Source of the DNA: Cytophagales bacterium
Lineage (GTDB): Bacteria; Bacteroidota; Bacteroidia; Cytophagales; UBA9547
Direction: 5' to 3'
Length of the DNA stretch: 7,291 bases
NCBI GenBank assembly: GCA_013298205.1
Contig: JAAFJZ010000055.1
Coordinates: 3,496-10,786 of the forward strand
Shown here piece after piece: positions 1 to 5,991 of the stretch. The notes beneath the pieces were generated by a model that made no database searches, was not told the origin of the DNA, and worked only from the letters and a program-made list of their open reading frames with translations. Within the stretch, counting starts at the first letter, position 1; every line of letters starts with the position of its first letter. Made by a program: the position numbers and the translations under genes.

Positions 1-565
1 CATATTCTGAAGAGATATTTAATTCTGAAAAAGAGAAAAATTTCAAAGAAACTCCTGAACCTGGTAATAAACCTGCTTTTTGTTCATTAATTATTTTTTG
101 GGTTAAAAATAATTGCTTATCGTCAGGATTTTGAAAAAAAACAATTTTAGACTTTTTAAAACTAAAGCGATATAAAATTTTTACCAACTTAGAAATTAAA
201 TTTTGACGAATAAAAGTGGTACCTAAACCTGAAACGTTATTTATAATTTTAATAGAAAAAATTGATGCAGCCAGAGTTCCATAAATATTAGGTTTTATGG
301 TGTAAAAAAGTACACAATCAGGCTTTAACCTACTGAAAATCAAACAGTATCTAAAAAATAGCAAAAGGTCTTTCAATGGATTTATCCCTTTATTATCCAT
401 TTTTAAAGATATAAATTTGCATCCGATTGCTTCCAACTTTTTAGAAAAATCGTCTTTTGGGGCAATTGCCCAAACCTCCCAACCTTTATCTAAAAAGCTT
501 TCAATTAAACTTTTTCTGAAATTATAAATGTTCCAAGAAGTATTGATGCTGATTACAATTTTCAC
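1..565 (-). CDS. Glycosyltransferase family 4, N-terminal part (runs off the left edge)
   Basis: Reading leftward from a GTG at 565 gives 188 residues with no stop before the edge. The start KIVISINTSWNIYNFR, then WEVWAIAPKDD, is the first beta strand and loop of a GT-B fold acceptor domain. Further family signs are TIKPNIYGTLAA (about residues 91-102), NNVSGLGTTF (about 112-121), FFQNPDD (about 148-154) and LLPGSGV (about 171-177), the usual end of the N-terminal domain in GT4 enzymes of polysaccharide, O-antigen or capsule synthesis. The nucleotide-sugar binding C-terminal half lies outside the window, so donor and acceptor cannot be inferred. GTG is chosen because an in-frame TAA sits four codons upstream and the first strand begins right after it. 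There is only a weak AAGG just before the start. The gene is divergent from the thioredoxin gene. Family is confident, substrate unknown. Confidence 0.88.
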   Translation of the reverse strand, partial: MKIVISINTSWNIYNFRKSLIESFLDKGWEVWAIAPKDDFSKKLEAIGCKFISLKMDNKGINPLKDLLLFFRYCLIFSRLKPDCVLFYTIKPNIYGTLAASIFSIKIINNVSGLGTTFIRQNLISKLVKILYRFSFKKSKIVFFQNPDDKQLFLTQKIINEQKAGLLPGSGVSLKFFSFSELNISSEY

Positions 566-685
566 CCTTAATTCTTAAATTTCTTTGGAATTGATATCCC
601 AAAAAAATTTATTTTTTGATTATATGAATTTTTATAGCAAACTTAGCGTTATTAAAATCCAGTAACACAATTAAATTGATAAACT
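566..685. other. Divergent intergenic region between glycosyltransferase and thioredoxin genes
   Basis: These 120 bases separate two genes transcribed away from each other, so promoters for both should lie here. The DNA is very AT-rich. I could not place a convincing Bacteroidota promoter (TTTG near -33 with TAnnTTTG near -7) on either strand at correct spacing, and I see no hairpin or repeat. Confidence 0.5.
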
Positions 686-1186
686 TTGAAAAAAATATTG
701 TTTAATTTTCAAATCCTTAAATTTTTTCTTATTATATCTTTATTAATGATTCATTTCTCATTTGTAATGAAAAATAACTTCACTTCAAATACTGAAATAA
801 AATGGTTAAATATAGAAGAAGCTCAAAAACTTAATAAAAAAGTACCAAAAAAAATCTTTATTGATGTATATACAAGCTGGTGCGGTTGGTGTAAAGTAAT
901 GGATAAAAAGACATTTACAGACCCTAAAGTGGTGGAATATATGAATAAAAAATTTTATTCTGTAAAATTAGATGCTGAAAGTCCCAAACAAATCACATTT
1001 GGAGGTCAAAAAATGACAGAGAGCGAACTTGCTGGTCGTTTTTTTGGCGTTACTTCTTTTCCCACAACTTTATATTTAGATGAAAGTCTACAAGGTATTC
1101 ATAAACAACCTGGCTTTTTGGAAGTAGCAGATTTTTATAAGTTGGTTGAAATCATTGGAGAAAATAAATACAAAGACAAACCTTAA
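686..1186 (+). CDS. Exported thioredoxin-fold protein with CGWC motif
   Basis: A 166-residue thioredoxin-like protein, probably periplasmic. Residues 1-28 form a signal peptide or membrane anchor: KK at the start, then a hydrophobic run of F, L and I. The fold begins near residue 37. The redox motif is CGWC at 66-69 in the context YTSWCGWCKVMD, and the cis-proline is P126 in TSFPTTLYL, so both catalytic elements are intact. This matches the Thioredoxin_7 / DUF255-like group, which reduces or isomerises disulfides in exported proteins; the partner is unknown. The start is TTG: an in-frame TAA lies two codons upstream (680-682), and later ATGs (746, 767) would remove the signal segment. No Shine-Dalgarno is visible, which is normal for the phylum. 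It ends 17 bases before mnmE, so the two are probably co-transcribed. Confidence 0.88.
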   Translation: MKKILFNFQILKFFLIISLLMIHFSFVMKNNFTSNTEIKWLNIEEAQKLNKKVPKKIFIDVYTSWCGWCKVMDKKTFTDPKVVEYMNKKFYSVKLDAESPKQITFGGQKMTESELAGRFFGVTSFPTTLYLDESLQGIHKQPGFLEVADFYKLVEIIGENKYKDKP

Positions 1187-1203
1187 AACTCATTCACACA
1201 AGT

Positions 1204-2604
1204 ATGCAATCTGGGCTAGATACCAATCACCAAGATACCATTGTAGCTCTAGCAACTCCTTTTGGTCGATCGGCTATAGCAGTGATACGTTTATCGGGAA
1301 GTGATTCTTTATCTATTTGTAATTCTATTTTCAAGGGAGCCAATTTAGCTTCGCAGGCTAGCCATACCATTCATTATGGTTATATTTTAGATGAAAACAA
1401 AATAGAAGTTGATGAAGTAATGCTGAGTTTGTTTTTAGCTCCACGCTCCTTTACAACCGAAAATAGTGTAGAAATAGCCTGTCATGGCTCTACTTTTATA
1501 GCTGAGAAAATTATTTCTTTACTCATCGCACAAGGCGCACGGCTTGCCAAACCAGGTGAATTTACCATGCGAGCTTTTATGAATGGCAGAATAGATTTAA
1601 GCCAAGCGGAAGCCGTAGCAGACTTAATTGCCTCTAGTACAGAAGCTTCTGTGCAAATCGCATTGCAACAAATGCGAGGCGGATTTTCTTCCAAAATCAA
1701 ATTTTTGCGTGAAGAACTTGTAAATTTGGCTTCATTATTAGAATTGGAACTAGATTTTAGCGAGGAAGATGTAGAATTTGCTGATAGAAAAAAAATTATT
1801 GAAACCGTTTTGGCTTTACAATCTCAGATAGAACCTCTTATAGAGTCTTTTAAGCTAGGAAATGTGATAAAAAATGGAATACCAACAGCCATAATAGGCA
1901 AACCCAATGCAGGTAAATCTACTTTACTCAATGCTTTGCTTAACGAAGAAAGAGCAATAGTGAGTGAAATAGCAGGAACTACCCGTGATGCTATTGAAGA
2001 AGTAATTACGCTGAAAGGAATTCAGTTTAGAATCATTGATACTGCTGGTTTGCGTGAAACCAATGATAAGATAGAAAGTATCGGCATTTCAAAAACCAAA
2101 GAAAAAATCAAGTTAGCAAGCCTATTACTATATCTTTTTGATTGTAAAGATGTTACAATAGAGGAGGTAGAAAAATCAATAAGCGAATGCCAAAGAAATG
2201 ATTTGGCAATAATACTCTGCCCGTCAAAAATTGATTGTTTAAGCGAAAGCGAATGGAATTATTTTCAAGAAAAACTTTCCTATTTTAATCTGCCAATTGT
2301 AGGAATTTCAGCAAAGACAAACTTAAATATAGATTTACTTAAATCTGAAATGCTTAGAATAAGCAATTTAAGATCAATTGATACCAATGAAACTATTGTA
2401 AGCAATCAAAGGCATTACCAAGCTTTACTTCAATCTAAATACTCATTAGAAAGTGTTTTGAAAAATATTGCTTCCCAAAATACAACAGATTTACTTGCCT
2501 TTGAGCTTAAAGATTCTTTAAATTGCCTAGGTGAAATCACGGGTGAAGTTACCAATGATGAGATATTAGGGAATATTTTTAGCAAGTTTTGTATAGGAAA
2601 GTAA
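1204..2604 (+). CDS. mnmE: tRNA modification GTPase MnmE (TrmE)
   Basis: A full-length 466-residue MnmE (E. coli about 454). With MnmG it installs the (carboxymethyl)aminomethyl group on U34 of certain tRNAs, in the cytoplasm. Order: N-terminal formyl-tetrahydrofolate binding domain (about 1-120, DTIVALATPFGRSAIAVIRLSG at 11-32), a helical domain interrupted by the G domain, then the C-terminal helices. G-domain motifs: P-loop GKPNAGKST at 232-240, TTRD at 259-262, DTAG at 279-282, SAK at 369-371. The guanine-specificity motif, usually NKxD, reads SKID at 341-344. The protein ends in the hallmark FCIGK with C463, the conserved C-terminal cysteine. The ATG at 1204 gives a normal family N-terminus. 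It is an essentially core chromosomal gene and marks the end of conserved sequence before the accessory region. Confidence 0.97.
   Translation: MQSGLDTNHQDTIVALATPFGRSAIAVIRLSGSDSLSICNSIFKGANLASQASHTIHYGYILDENKIEVDEVMLSLFLAPRSFTTENSVEIACHGSTFIAEKIISLLIAQGARLAKPGEFTMRAFMNGRIDLSQAEAVADLIASSTEASVQIALQQMRGGFSSKIKFLREELVNLASLLELELDFSEEDVEFADRKKIIETVLALQSQIEPLIESFKLGNVIKNGIPTAIIGKPNAGKSTLLNALLNEERAIVSEIAGTTRDAIEEVITLKGIQFRIIDTAGLRETNDKIESIGISKTKEKIKLASLLLYLFDCKDVTIEEVEKSISECQRNDLAIILCPSKIDCLSESEWNYFQEKLSYFNLPIVGISAKTNLNIDLLKSEMLRISNLRSIDTNETIVSNQRHYQALLQSKYSLESVLKNIASQNTTDLLAFELKDSLNCLGEITGEVTNDEILGNIFSKFCIGK
2587..2604 (+). other. Candidate integration (att) site at the 3' end of mnmE
   Basis: The last 18 bases of mnmE, TTTTGTATAGGAAAGTAA, encode FCIGK-stop. 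From memory, SGI1 recombines at TTCTGTATTGGTAAGTAA at the end of trmE in Salmonella; the two differ at 3 of 18 positions. The similarity partly follows from the conserved peptide, so it does not prove use as an att site. The placement is suggestive because integrase-associated genes begin just downstream. No second copy of this 18-mer is visible elsewhere in the window. Confidence 0.4.
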
Positions 2605-2688
2605 CCACACAAAACAACCACATTTAAAAACTAACAAAAACCTTATTCTTTAACCTTTAGAAGCACTTTTTGGGTTATTCTTGTTTGA

Positions 2689-2721
2689 TTTATTTTGTTA
2701 TGTTATTCGTTTATTTTGTTA
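2689..2721. repeat. Pair of 12-bp direct repeats
   Basis: TTTATTTTGTTA occurs at 2689-2700 and again exactly at 2710-2721. The start-to-start distance is 21 bp, about two helical turns, so bound proteins would sit on the same face. The AT-rich composition raises the chance of coincidence, but the match is perfect and adjoins other repeats. Confidence 0.6.
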
Positions 2722-2722
2722 A

Positions 2723-2744
2723 TATTTGTACCTTATTTGTACCT
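2723..2744. repeat. Tandem 11-bp repeat, two perfect copies
   Basis: TATTTGTACCT at 2723-2733 is followed directly by an identical copy at 2734-2744. The core TTTGTAC contains a GTAC palindrome. It is a plausible binding site for an integrase arm domain or an accessory protein; that role is inferred. Confidence 0.75.
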
Positions 2745-2768
2745 CAAGCGTATGATTATTTGGGATTT

Positions 2769-2781
2769 GGGTAATTTACCC
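2769..2781. promoter_or_regulatory. Perfect 13-bp palindrome, candidate operator
   Basis: GGGTAATTTACCC has 6-bp arms around a single central T. The half-site GGGTAA recurs at 2855-2860, 6 bases before the start codon of the HTH gene. The arrangement suits a dimeric repressor or autoregulation by the downstream HTH protein. The arms are too short and lack a T tract, so it is not a terminator. Confidence 0.5.
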
Positions 2782-2800
2782 CATTTTGGTTGTCAAAATA

Positions 2801-2850
2801 GTACACTTTAGTACACTTTAATACAACTTAGTACACTTTAGTATAAATTA
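2801..2850. repeat. Five tandem 10-bp units upstream of the HTH gene
   Basis: Five abutting 10-bp units: GTACACTTTA (2801), GTACACTTTA (2811), ATACAACTTA (2821), GTACACTTTA (2831) and GTATAAATTA (2841). Three are identical, and the other two keep TA at positions 2-3, A at 5 and TTA at the end. A 10-bp period places each unit on the same DNA face, as in iterons, arm-type integrase sites or cooperative operators. The array ends 16 bases before the HTH start codon, so a bound protein would also affect that gene's transcription or translation. Confidence 0.85.
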
Positions 2851-2866
2851 GGTAGGGTAAATCATT

Positions 2867-3220
2867 ATGAGTTCAAATATTAGGGTTACTAGAATTTGTG
2901 AAAGTTGCAATACGGAGTTTGAAGCCAAAACTACGGTTACAAAATATTGTTCTCACAAGTGCAATAAAATGGCTTATAAGAAAAACTTAAAAGAAACTAA
3001 AATCACAAAAAGCAATAGCGAAACTTTAAAAACTAAATTGAAACCTACCTTAGATTTAAGTATAAAGGAGTTTCTAAGTGTTACGGATGTTTCAAAGCTA
3101 ATTTGTTGCTCAAAACAAAATGTTTACAAACTAATAAATACAGGGAAACTAAAAGCTACAAATATTTTACAAAAAAAAACGATTGTAAAACGCTCTGAAC
3201 TTGACAAACTATTTAGCTAA
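2867..3220 (+). CDS. Zinc-ribbon-like and excisionase-type HTH DNA-binding protein
   Basis: A 117-residue protein in two parts. Residues 11-32 hold CESC...YCSHKC, a four-cysteine cluster (C11, C14, C28, C32; CxxC-x13-CxxxC) fitting a small zinc-binding ribbon. A Lys/Thr-rich linker follows (about 36-62). Residues 68-116 are a MerR/excisionase-like winged HTH (HTH_17): EFLSVTDVSKLICCSKQNVYKLINTGKLKA, then a wing and KRSELDKLF. Such proteins in Bacteroidota lie beside integrases and act as excisionase-like factors or repressors. An AGGG at 2854-2857 lies 9 bases before the ATG and may serve as ribosome binding site. It is first in a set with the ORF6N and integrase genes (19 bases to the next), and the repeat array directly upstream is its most obvious target. 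DNA binding is confident; the specific role is inferred. Confidence 0.85.
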   Translation: MSSNIRVTRICESCNTEFEAKTTVTKYCSHKCNKMAYKKNLKETKITKSNSETLKTKLKPTLDLSIKEFLSVTDVSKLICCSKQNVYKLINTGKLKATNILQKKTIVKRSELDKLFS

Positions 3221-3239
3221 ACTATAAATAAAAAATACT

Positions 3240-3743
3240 ATGCTACTTCAAAAAATTGAGACTAAGATTTATGAAATAAGGGGGCAAAAGATAATGTTAG
3301 ATTTTGACCTTGCTGAACTTTATGAAACCGAAACAAAATATCTTAAAAGAGCGGTAAGGGCAAATTTAAGGCGGTTTCCTCCTGATTTTATGTTTGAATT
3401 AACTAAAAGCGAATGGGAAACTTTGAGGTGCAATTTTAGCACCTCAAACCAAAGGGGCGGTACAAGATATTTGCCGTTTGCATTTACCGAACAAGGGGTT
3501 TCAATGCTCTCTAGTGTTTTGAATAGCGATAAAGCAATTGATGTAAATATTTCGATAATGAGAGCCTTCGTATTTATGAGGGAGTATGCTTTAACTCACA
3601 AAGATTTAACCGATAAATTAAAAGAACTTGAAAGCAAATACAATAAACAGTTTAAAGATGTTTACGAAGCAATAAACTATTTGTTAAATAAAGATAAACA
3701 GGAAACCGAACAAAAGGAACGTAAAAAAATAGGATATAAATAA
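3240..3743 (+). CDS. ORF6N domain-containing protein
   Basis: A 167-residue protein. Residues about 10-112 match the ORF6N domain of phage and mobile-element proteins: EIRGQKIMLDFDLAELYETETKYLKRAVRANLRRFPPDFMF, then RYLPFAFTEQGVSMLSSVL and NISIMRAFVFMREY. The C-terminal third (about 120-165) is charged and likely coiled coil, ending RKKIGYK as many family members end RxxIGF/YK. ORF6N is a putative DNA-binding domain related to KilA-N; its molecular job is poorly known, and in Bacteroidota it often sits beside integrase genes. The gene follows the HTH gene by 19 bases and its stop overlaps the integrase start by one base (TAATG), so translational coupling is likely. Length is normal and the frame intact. 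Confidence 0.9.
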   Translation: MLLQKIETKIYEIRGQKIMLDFDLAELYETETKYLKRAVRANLRRFPPDFMFELTKSEWETLRCNFSTSNQRGGTRYLPFAFTEQGVSMLSSVLNSDKAIDVNISIMRAFVFMREYALTHKDLTDKLKELESKYNKQFKDVYEAINYLLNKDKQETEQKERKKIGYK

Positions 3744-4114
3744 TGGCTATAAAAGTAACATTAAGAAAAAAGAAAATTAAAGGTAATAAGCAAAGTTTGT
3801 ATTTTGATTTTTACCCACCTATTAAGCACCCGAAAACAGGAATGGCTACACGTAGGGAGTTTTTGGGATTGTATGTATTTGAAGCACCTAAAAGCGTTTT
3901 AGACAAACAGCATAACACCGAAACTCTAATAAGAGCTAAACAATTATTAAATAAAAAAGAAAACAGTTTGAATAAGCCCGAAATTTATAATGAGTTTGAA
4001 GCCAAACAAATTGAAATTAAAGAACAAAGCCAAAAGGATTCAACAATAATTTTATTTCCATTTTCTAAACTTTTCAATTTAATTTTTGATAATATTAAAT
4101 TAGCATATTTTTAA
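3743..4114 (+). CDS. Truncated tyrosine recombinase (integrase), N-terminal arm-binding fragment only
   Basis: A 123-residue open frame whose first 95 or so residues match the arm DNA-binding domain of Bacteroidota tyrosine integrases: MAIKVTLRKKKIKGNKQSLYFDFYPPIKHP, TRREFLGLY, DKQHNTETL and NKPEIYNEFEAKQIEIKEQ. Full-length relatives run to about 400 residues. Here the sequence departs from the family around residues 97-101 and ends in a hydrophobic tail IILFPFSKLFN...AYF. The core-binding domain and the catalytic R...H-R...Y set are absent, and I find no integrase sequence in other frames downstream. It is coupled to the ORF6N gene through a TAATG overlap. It is most likely a pseudogene left by a deletion or cargo replacement. 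If expressed, it could still bind arm-type sites without recombining them. Origin is confident, activity unknown. Confidence 0.82.
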   Translation: MAIKVTLRKKKIKGNKQSLYFDFYPPIKHPKTGMATRREFLGLYVFEAPKSVLDKQHNTETLIRAKQLLNKKENSLNKPEIYNEFEAKQIEIKEQSQKDSTIILFPFSKLFNLIFDNIKLAYF

Positions 4115-4151
4115 TGTAATTAATTTAAAAAATTTAAACTATGAATAACGA

Positions 4152-5876
4152 ATGCAAATAGAAATATTAGTACCATTTAGTAAAATTTTTGAAGAGGAAC
4201 CCAAAGATTTGAAAATGTATTTAAACGGTATAAGTCGTTTAAAATTACTAAAAATTGGAGCCTACTTACTTGGATATAAAAATCATGAGTCTAAATATAA
4301 TGATTTCAAAGTCTTTTTGGGTGAGTTTTTTTGTATAGAAAACAAAGAAATTGCCAATATAATTTACAATAAATTATATGAATTTCAGAAAAAAACCAAT
4401 ACTCAACTTATAATTGTTAATCCAATTGCTGTTATACAAATATTTGAATTCTGTTTTAATAATCTTACAGAAAATGAAAGTCAAACTGATATTGAGTCCG
4501 AGATAAGTATTTTTAAATCTATTTTATATCAGAATGAGCAAGATATAAAAAAGCAAAATATAGTATCTTTTTCTACAAACAAAGTAGGTGATAATTTAAA
4601 ACTTGCAGCAATGTCATTATCACAATCTTTTCCATATTCCGAGCTTATAAATTATGACTTGAATGATATTTTAAAAGTACAAATTATAAAATCTATTTAT
4701 TTTTTTGAATTTTTAGATTCTAGTCCCAAAACTAGAATCCATTTAATTGAATTTTTGAAATATTTTGAATGCAATGATTGGAAAATGTTTTTAAAAAAAT
4801 TATTTCCAATTTGTTTATCAACAACTGAATCTAGCAGTGATAATCCTATAGATATAGTTATTTCAAAAGATGAATACTTTGAAAGTAATTGTATTTTTTT
4901 TGAAAAATTGAGCCTAAATGATATTGAAATTTTAAATGAATATGATTTTAAACAAATAAAAAGCAAACCTTTTTATAAAATTAGCGAAGGTGTTTATAGA
5001 ATTATTTTCAAACTATTTGTAGTAGAACTAATACATAAAGGAGTTTATTTTAAGATTGTAGAAATAAACAATGGATTAAATGTTGAAGAGAAAGTAAAGA
5101 ACTTTCGCAGCTTTTATTGTGATGAATTCTCTGAGAAATATTTATTATATAAACTTTTAAATAGCATTTATAAAAACAGATATATTGAATATAGTGGTGG
5201 AAAAATTAAACAAATGGGAATTGAAGCTGAACCTGATTACTATATCAGAAATGGAAATAATGTATTTCTGTTTGAATCAAAAGATATTTTAATAAACGCT
5301 GAAATAAAATCATCATATGATTTTGATCAATATGAAATTGAATTTAAGAAAAAATTATACTTTGAGAAAAAAAGTGATAAAACAGAAAAAAAAGCTGTTT
5401 TACAGTTAATCAACAGTATTGAAAATGTATTAAAACTTAAAAACACGTTTGATCAAAACTATAAAATAAAATCAATTAATATATATCCAATTTTAATTTT
5501 AAATGACCACCAATTTAATTTAGCAGGCTTAAATGTAATTATCAATAGTTGGTTTCAGACAGAATTAGTTAGTCTAAAAGAGAAAGGTTTACCAGTTGAT
5601 AAAATTAGACCTTTAGTCATTATAGATATTGATACGTTTATTTTATATCAAGACCTGTTTAGAGATAACATTTTAAAATTAAATGAAATTATTGATGAAT
5701 TTATTAAGTTTACAACCTTAAATAAAAAAATGAAATATTTAAATGAAGAGCATAGAATTGAACATGCAAGACGTACAGTTCAAACTTTTCCATTGTTCAT
5801 TTCAAATTATGTTGATAAAAACTGTAATAAACGAAGACCGAAAATGCTTGAAGAAAAAATTTTATGCGTTTTTTGA
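4152..5876 (+). CDS. Putative PD-(D/E)XK nuclease, 574 residues, unrecognised family
   Basis: I do not recognise the family. The N-terminal 300 or so residues look mostly helical and lack familiar motifs. In the C-terminal half, after EKYLLYKLL (about 329-336), comes IEAEPDYYIRNGNNVFLFESKD (357-378). It has P361-D362 and, 12 residues later, E375-S376-K377, the spacing and hydrophobic strand of a PD-(D/E)XK nuclease active site. A helix AVLQLINSIENVL with Q417 and a strand INIYPILIL (442-450) follow, as in many such folds. No membrane segment, ATPase or methylase motif is seen. The ATG at 4152 lacks a Shine-Dalgarno. A six-codon frame starting at 4141 overlaps it. The gene is strikingly AT-rich compared with mnmE, suggesting transfer. 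Its place behind an integrase fragment fits a phage-defence or conflict cargo, which is inference. Nuclease fold: moderately likely. Confidence 0.72.
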   Translation: MQIEILVPFSKIFEEEPKDLKMYLNGISRLKLLKIGAYLLGYKNHESKYNDFKVFLGEFFCIENKEIANIIYNKLYEFQKKTNTQLIIVNPIAVIQIFEFCFNNLTENESQTDIESEISIFKSILYQNEQDIKKQNIVSFSTNKVGDNLKLAAMSLSQSFPYSELINYDLNDILKVQIIKSIYFFEFLDSSPKTRIHLIEFLKYFECNDWKMFLKKLFPICLSTTESSSDNPIDIVISKDEYFESNCIFFEKLSLNDIEILNEYDFKQIKSKPFYKISEGVYRIIFKLFVVELIHKGVYFKIVEINNGLNVEEKVKNFRSFYCDEFSEKYLLYKLLNSIYKNRYIEYSGGKIKQMGIEAEPDYYIRNGNNVFLFESKDILINAEIKSSYDFDQYEIEFKKKLYFEKKSDKTEKKAVLQLINSIENVLKLKNTFDQNYKIKSINIYPILILNDHQFNLAGLNVIINSWFQTELVSLKEKGLPVDKIRPLVIIDIDTFILYQDLFRDNILKLNEIIDEFIKFTTLNKKMKYLNEEHRIEHARRTVQTFPLFISNYVDKNCNKRRPKMLEEKILCVF

Positions 5877-5991
5877 TTCCATTCATTTATAATAAAATCA
5901 GTGTTACTTATTCTAATCGTTTTTTGTACATTTATATGAATTTCATTAAATTCTAATCCAAAATATGTCATTCACTAGTTCTATTTATAAT

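Noticed and set aside
566..685. Bacteroidota-type promoters (TTTG / TAnnTTTG)
   Set aside because: TTTG and TA-rich words occur on both strands, but none has the correct spacing, so no promoter is called.
1482..1700. Minus-strand gene inside mnmE
   Set aside because: Shadow of the conserved mnmE coding frame; the translation has no recognisable features.
2430..2621. Minus-strand gene over the mnmE end
   Set aside because: Antisense to the highly conserved MnmE C-terminus; no independent support.
2650..2676. Rho-independent terminator after mnmE
   Set aside because: TAACC and GGTTA could pair, but the stem is five bases with a 17-base loop and no proper T tract follows.
2801..2850. CRISPR array
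   Set aside because: Units are only 10 bp and abut with no spacers; no cas genes are present.
3743..4114. Complete small integrase or Arm-only functional protein
   Set aside because: The matching part is only the arm domain; the catalytic residues are missing and the tail is unlike the family, so truncation is the better explanation.
4697..4966. Minus-strand gene inside the nuclease-like gene
   Set aside because: Open by chance in AT-rich DNA opposite a long intact frame; low-complexity Phe/Ser/Lys translation.
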